In this document: positions 45,049 through 46,934 of the stretch, piece after piece
Layout: every line of letters begins with the position of its first letter
Position numbering within the stretch: the first letter of the stretch is position 1
From: SAR92 clade bacterium
GTDB lineage: Bacteria; Pseudomonadota; Gammaproteobacteria; Pseudomonadales; Porticoccaceae
DNA: 46,934 nt
Direction of reading: 5' to 3'
Assembly (NCBI GenBank): GCA_014381985.1
Contig: JACNKP010000022.1
Coordinates: forward strand, 1-46,934
The notes under the pieces: model-generated
Databases searched by the model: none
Told to the model about the DNA's origin: nothing
The model's input: the letters and a program-made list of their open reading frames with translations, nothing else
Program-made: the position numbers and the translations under genes

Positions 45049-45897
45049 TTATTCATGACTGAGCTGACCGGCTTCCCAGCTTTCTAGTAAAGGCCGAGTG
45101 TCACGTTGCCAGGGATGGAAATCGTCTTTAAAGTACTCTTTGTAGGCTGGCCATGACGTGCGTATATAGCCATTTCTGCCTAATAAAAACTGTACCCCTT
45201 CAATCCAAACTTTGATATTCCACAGCTTTTTATCTCGGCGTAGCATGTGAATCATGCCCACAAAAATATCCTGTATTAGAAAGAATGTAGCAAGTCTCAG
45301 CGAAGACTTACGCATTTTTTCGCTGTACGACTTATTTTGAGTGACTGACCGATAAACATCAAAGGCAACTGCTTTGTGCTCCATTTCTTCTGCTGCATGC
45401 CAGGTCCATAACTCTTTCATTGGCCCTTCAATGACACCATTCGCGTCAACTTGATCACCTAACATTCTCTCCGCCAGAACAGCTGTAATGTGCTCGAGTG
45501 CGACCGTCACAGATAGACGTTGAATCGAGCTAAGCTTAGTGTCGGACTCTTTGATTTTTCGGGCTATTCGCCCTTCGAGGTAATTAAGGTCATAGCCGCG
45601 CTCTTTGCACAGCGTTATATTATAGAGTTCATGCTCGCGGCGATGAATGCCTTCTTGGCCACAAAAATGTTTAATTTCACTCTGTAACTTAGGATCAGTA
45701 ATCTTGTCTGCATAGTGCCGCACACTGTCAATGAACGATTTTTCACCGAGTGGAAAAGTAATTGACATGGCGTTAAACCAAGCCGTTTTAAACGGATGAT
45801 TATCATACCAATCTCTGCCAAGGCAGTCGGCCAACTCATGCTTTTTGTTGCGCAGTTGGATAGAGATATCTTCTGGCGTGTATGACTCTTGCTTCAT
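45049..45897 (-). CDS. Metal-dependent hydrolase, PF10118 family
   Basis: A 282-residue mostly helical protein. The pattern FPLGEKSFI, QEGIHRREH, ALEHITA and WHAAEEMEHKAVAFDVY contains paired Glu/His helices typical of the PF10118 predicted metal-dependent hydrolases, which look ferritin-like with a di-metal site. No enzymatic activity is established. A ribosome-binding GGGAAAAGAA precedes the ATG. It is downstream of an acyl-CoA synthetase on the same strand and convergent with the lipase, so lipid metabolism is a possible context. Confidence 0.8.
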   Translation of the reverse strand: MKQESYTPEDISIQLRNKKHELADCLGRDWYDNHPFKTAWFNAMSITFPLGEKSFIDSVRHYADKITDPKLQSEIKHFCGQEGIHRREHELYNITLCKERGYDLNYLEGRIARKIKESDTKLSSIQRLSVTVALEHITAVLAERMLGDQVDANGVIEGPMKELWTWHAAEEMEHKAVAFDVYRSVTQNKSYSEKMRKSSLRLATFFLIQDIFVGMIHMLRRDKKLWNIKVWIEGVQFLLGRNGYIRTSWPAYKEYFKDDFHPWQRDTRPLLESWEAGQLSHE

Positions 45898-45996
45898 TTC
45901 TTTTCCCAGAGCTTATCGCTCCACTATGATTTAAGTTCAACTAAATATTGGTAGCATACATATCAATACATACTCAGCACTATAGTCTACAGTGGT

Positions 45997-46934
45997 TTAT
46001 TGGCTATTTATCATTTCTTTTGCTCGCTGGCGGAGCGCAAATTTTTGTACTTTGCCTGTGGAGGTTTTAGGGATGACTTCAAAGACATAATGACGGGGAA
46101 CTTTAAAGCCTGCCAAATGTTGGCGGCACCAGTCTTCGATGTCTGCTTCTGAAGCTTGACTATTTGGGTCTAGTTCGACAAAGGCACAAGGTGTTTCGCC
46201 CCACTTCTCATCCGGCATTGCCACCACGGCGGCAGTGACTACGTCACTATATTTATGTAATACCTCTTCTATTTCAATGGATGAGATGTTTTCTCCACCT
46301 GAGATAATAATGTCTTTTGAGCGATCTTTGAGTTGAATATAGCCATCGGGATGTATAACGGCCAAATCGCCTGAATGAAACCACCCTCCTGAAAAAGACT
46401 CTTCATTGGCTGCTTTGTTTTTTAAATAACCCTTCATCACTACATTGCCCCTAAACATTACCTCACCGAGAGTTTCACCATCTCGAGGTACAGGCGTCAT
46501 CGTTTTAGGGTCTAGGACGTCGAGGTATTCCAGGCCGTGGTAGCGCACACCCTGTCGAGCTTTTAATCTAGCCTGTTCAGAGCCGGGAAGTTCATCCCAT
46601 CGTTGATGCCAGTCGTTAACTACTGCAGGGCCATACACTTCGGTAAGGCCGTAGAGATGGGTGACATTAAATCCAGCATCACGCATATCAGCCAAAACTC
46701 TTTCAGGAGGTGGAGCAGCAGCGGTAAAGAAATCCACACTACTTGGCAGCTGAGGGCGCTCACTCGGGTCTGTTGCTAATATCGTCGACATCACCACCGG
46801 TGCACCGCATAGAAGAGTCACATCATGCTGTTTTAGAGCCGCCCAGATAGCATCGGCGCGGACTTCTCGTAAACAGACTTGAGTGCCGCTAACAGCTGTT
46901 ATCGCCCAAGGGAAACACCACCCGTTGCAGTGAA
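45997..46934 (-). CDS. Acyl-CoA synthetase, C-terminal part (truncated by window end)
   Basis: The frame continues through base 46934, so the N-terminus is beyond the window; the GTG at 46821 is not the true start. The visible ~312 residues begin with HCNGWCFPWA, a fatty-acyl-CoA-synthetase signature, then LYGLTEVYGPAV (A5), WFHSGDLAV, LKDRSKDIIISGGENISSIE and PKTSTGKVQKF. It activates an organic acid to CoA. Third AMP-forming ligase in this window. Downstream on the same strand is the PF10118 gene. Confidence 0.9.
   Translation of the reverse strand, partial: HCNGWCFPWAITAVSGTQVCLREVRADAIWAALKQHDVTLLCGAPVVMSTILATDPSERPQLPSSVDFFTAAAPPPERVLADMRDAGFNVTHLYGLTEVYGPAVVNDWHQRWDELPGSEQARLKARQGVRYHGLEYLDVLDPKTMTPVPRDGETLGEVMFRGNVVMKGYLKNKAANEESFSGGWFHSGDLAVIHPDGYIQLKDRSKDIIISGGENISSIEIEEVLHKYSDVVTAAVVAMPDEKWGETPCAFVELDPNSQASEADIEDWCRQHLAGFKVPRHYVFEVIPKTSTGKVQKFALRQRAKEMINSQ

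Noticed and set aside
1-46934. tRNA, rRNA, CRISPR arrays, transposases, phage genes
   Set aside because: No cloverleaf motif, spaced direct repeats, transposase or phage protein was recognised on either strand.

Overview
This 46.9 kb window looks like chromosome from a marine-type gammaproteobacterium. That placement is inferred from gene content and order: nrdR-ribD-ribE-ribBX-ribH-nusB-thiL-pgpA, stand-alone glyA and rlmD, a DUF1415 protein, YhiN-type flavoprotein, RbgA-like GTPase, RpoE-ChrR pair and PgpA. Base composition is moderate and genes are tightly packed, with many 4-bp ATGA/GTGA overlaps. I saw no tRNA, rRNA, CRISPR array, prophage or intact insertion sequence.

Layout. 1-7008: the end of a hemolysin III/TrhA-like membrane protein, an MFS transporter, DUF1415 plus a YhiN-like flavoprotein, an RbgA-type ribosome-assembly GTPase and a penicillin-acylase-family lipoprotein. 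7179-13287: a catabolic cluster with a DAO-type FAD oxidoreductase divergent from a Rieske oxygenase, a betaine-aldehyde-dehydrogenase-like ALDH and a membrane-anchored GH3 glycosidase. The enzyme set resembles quaternary-amine (choline/betaine-like) degradation, but the substrate is not proven. 13338-18284: a CPXCG protein, a 3-hydroxyisobutyryl-CoA hydrolase, an acyl-CoA synthetase, and a DUF3429-DCC thiol protein-SDR operon. 18408-27848: rlmD, glyA, a NUDIX hydrolase, then the compact riboflavin/NusB/thiamine/PgpA operon. 28022-32499: an RND efflux adaptor and pump behind two palindromes. 32601-33970: ribA overlapping an isolated hisF.

33995-46934: a ChrR-type anti-sigma factor and its ECF sigma factor with a visible autoregulatory promoter, a one-domain asparaginase-like protein, an acyl-CoA ligase, an Hsp70-like protein, an atypical cis-prenyltransferase, a DoxX protein, a lipoprotein phosphodiesterase with foreign-looking codon use, a fused dihydroorotate-dehydrogenase/PyrK-type protein, a class 3 lipase, a PF10118 metal-dependent hydrolase and the C-terminal part of a third acyl-CoA synthetase.

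How genes work together. All riboflavin enzymes are present: RibA is encoded away from the main cluster, and RibBX carries a GTP-cyclohydrolase-like domain without its zinc cysteines. Three AMP-forming acyl-CoA ligases and the HIBYL-CoA hydrolase suggest a lipid/organic-acid-oxidising heterotroph. RpoE-ChrR suggests a singlet-oxygen response. The most unusual gene is the PyrD-PyrK-like fusion at 42304-43944. Other points of interest are the CTG start proposed for thiL, the Rieske-DAO-ALDH-GH3 cluster, the isolated ribA-hisF pair and the palindromes before the RND operon.
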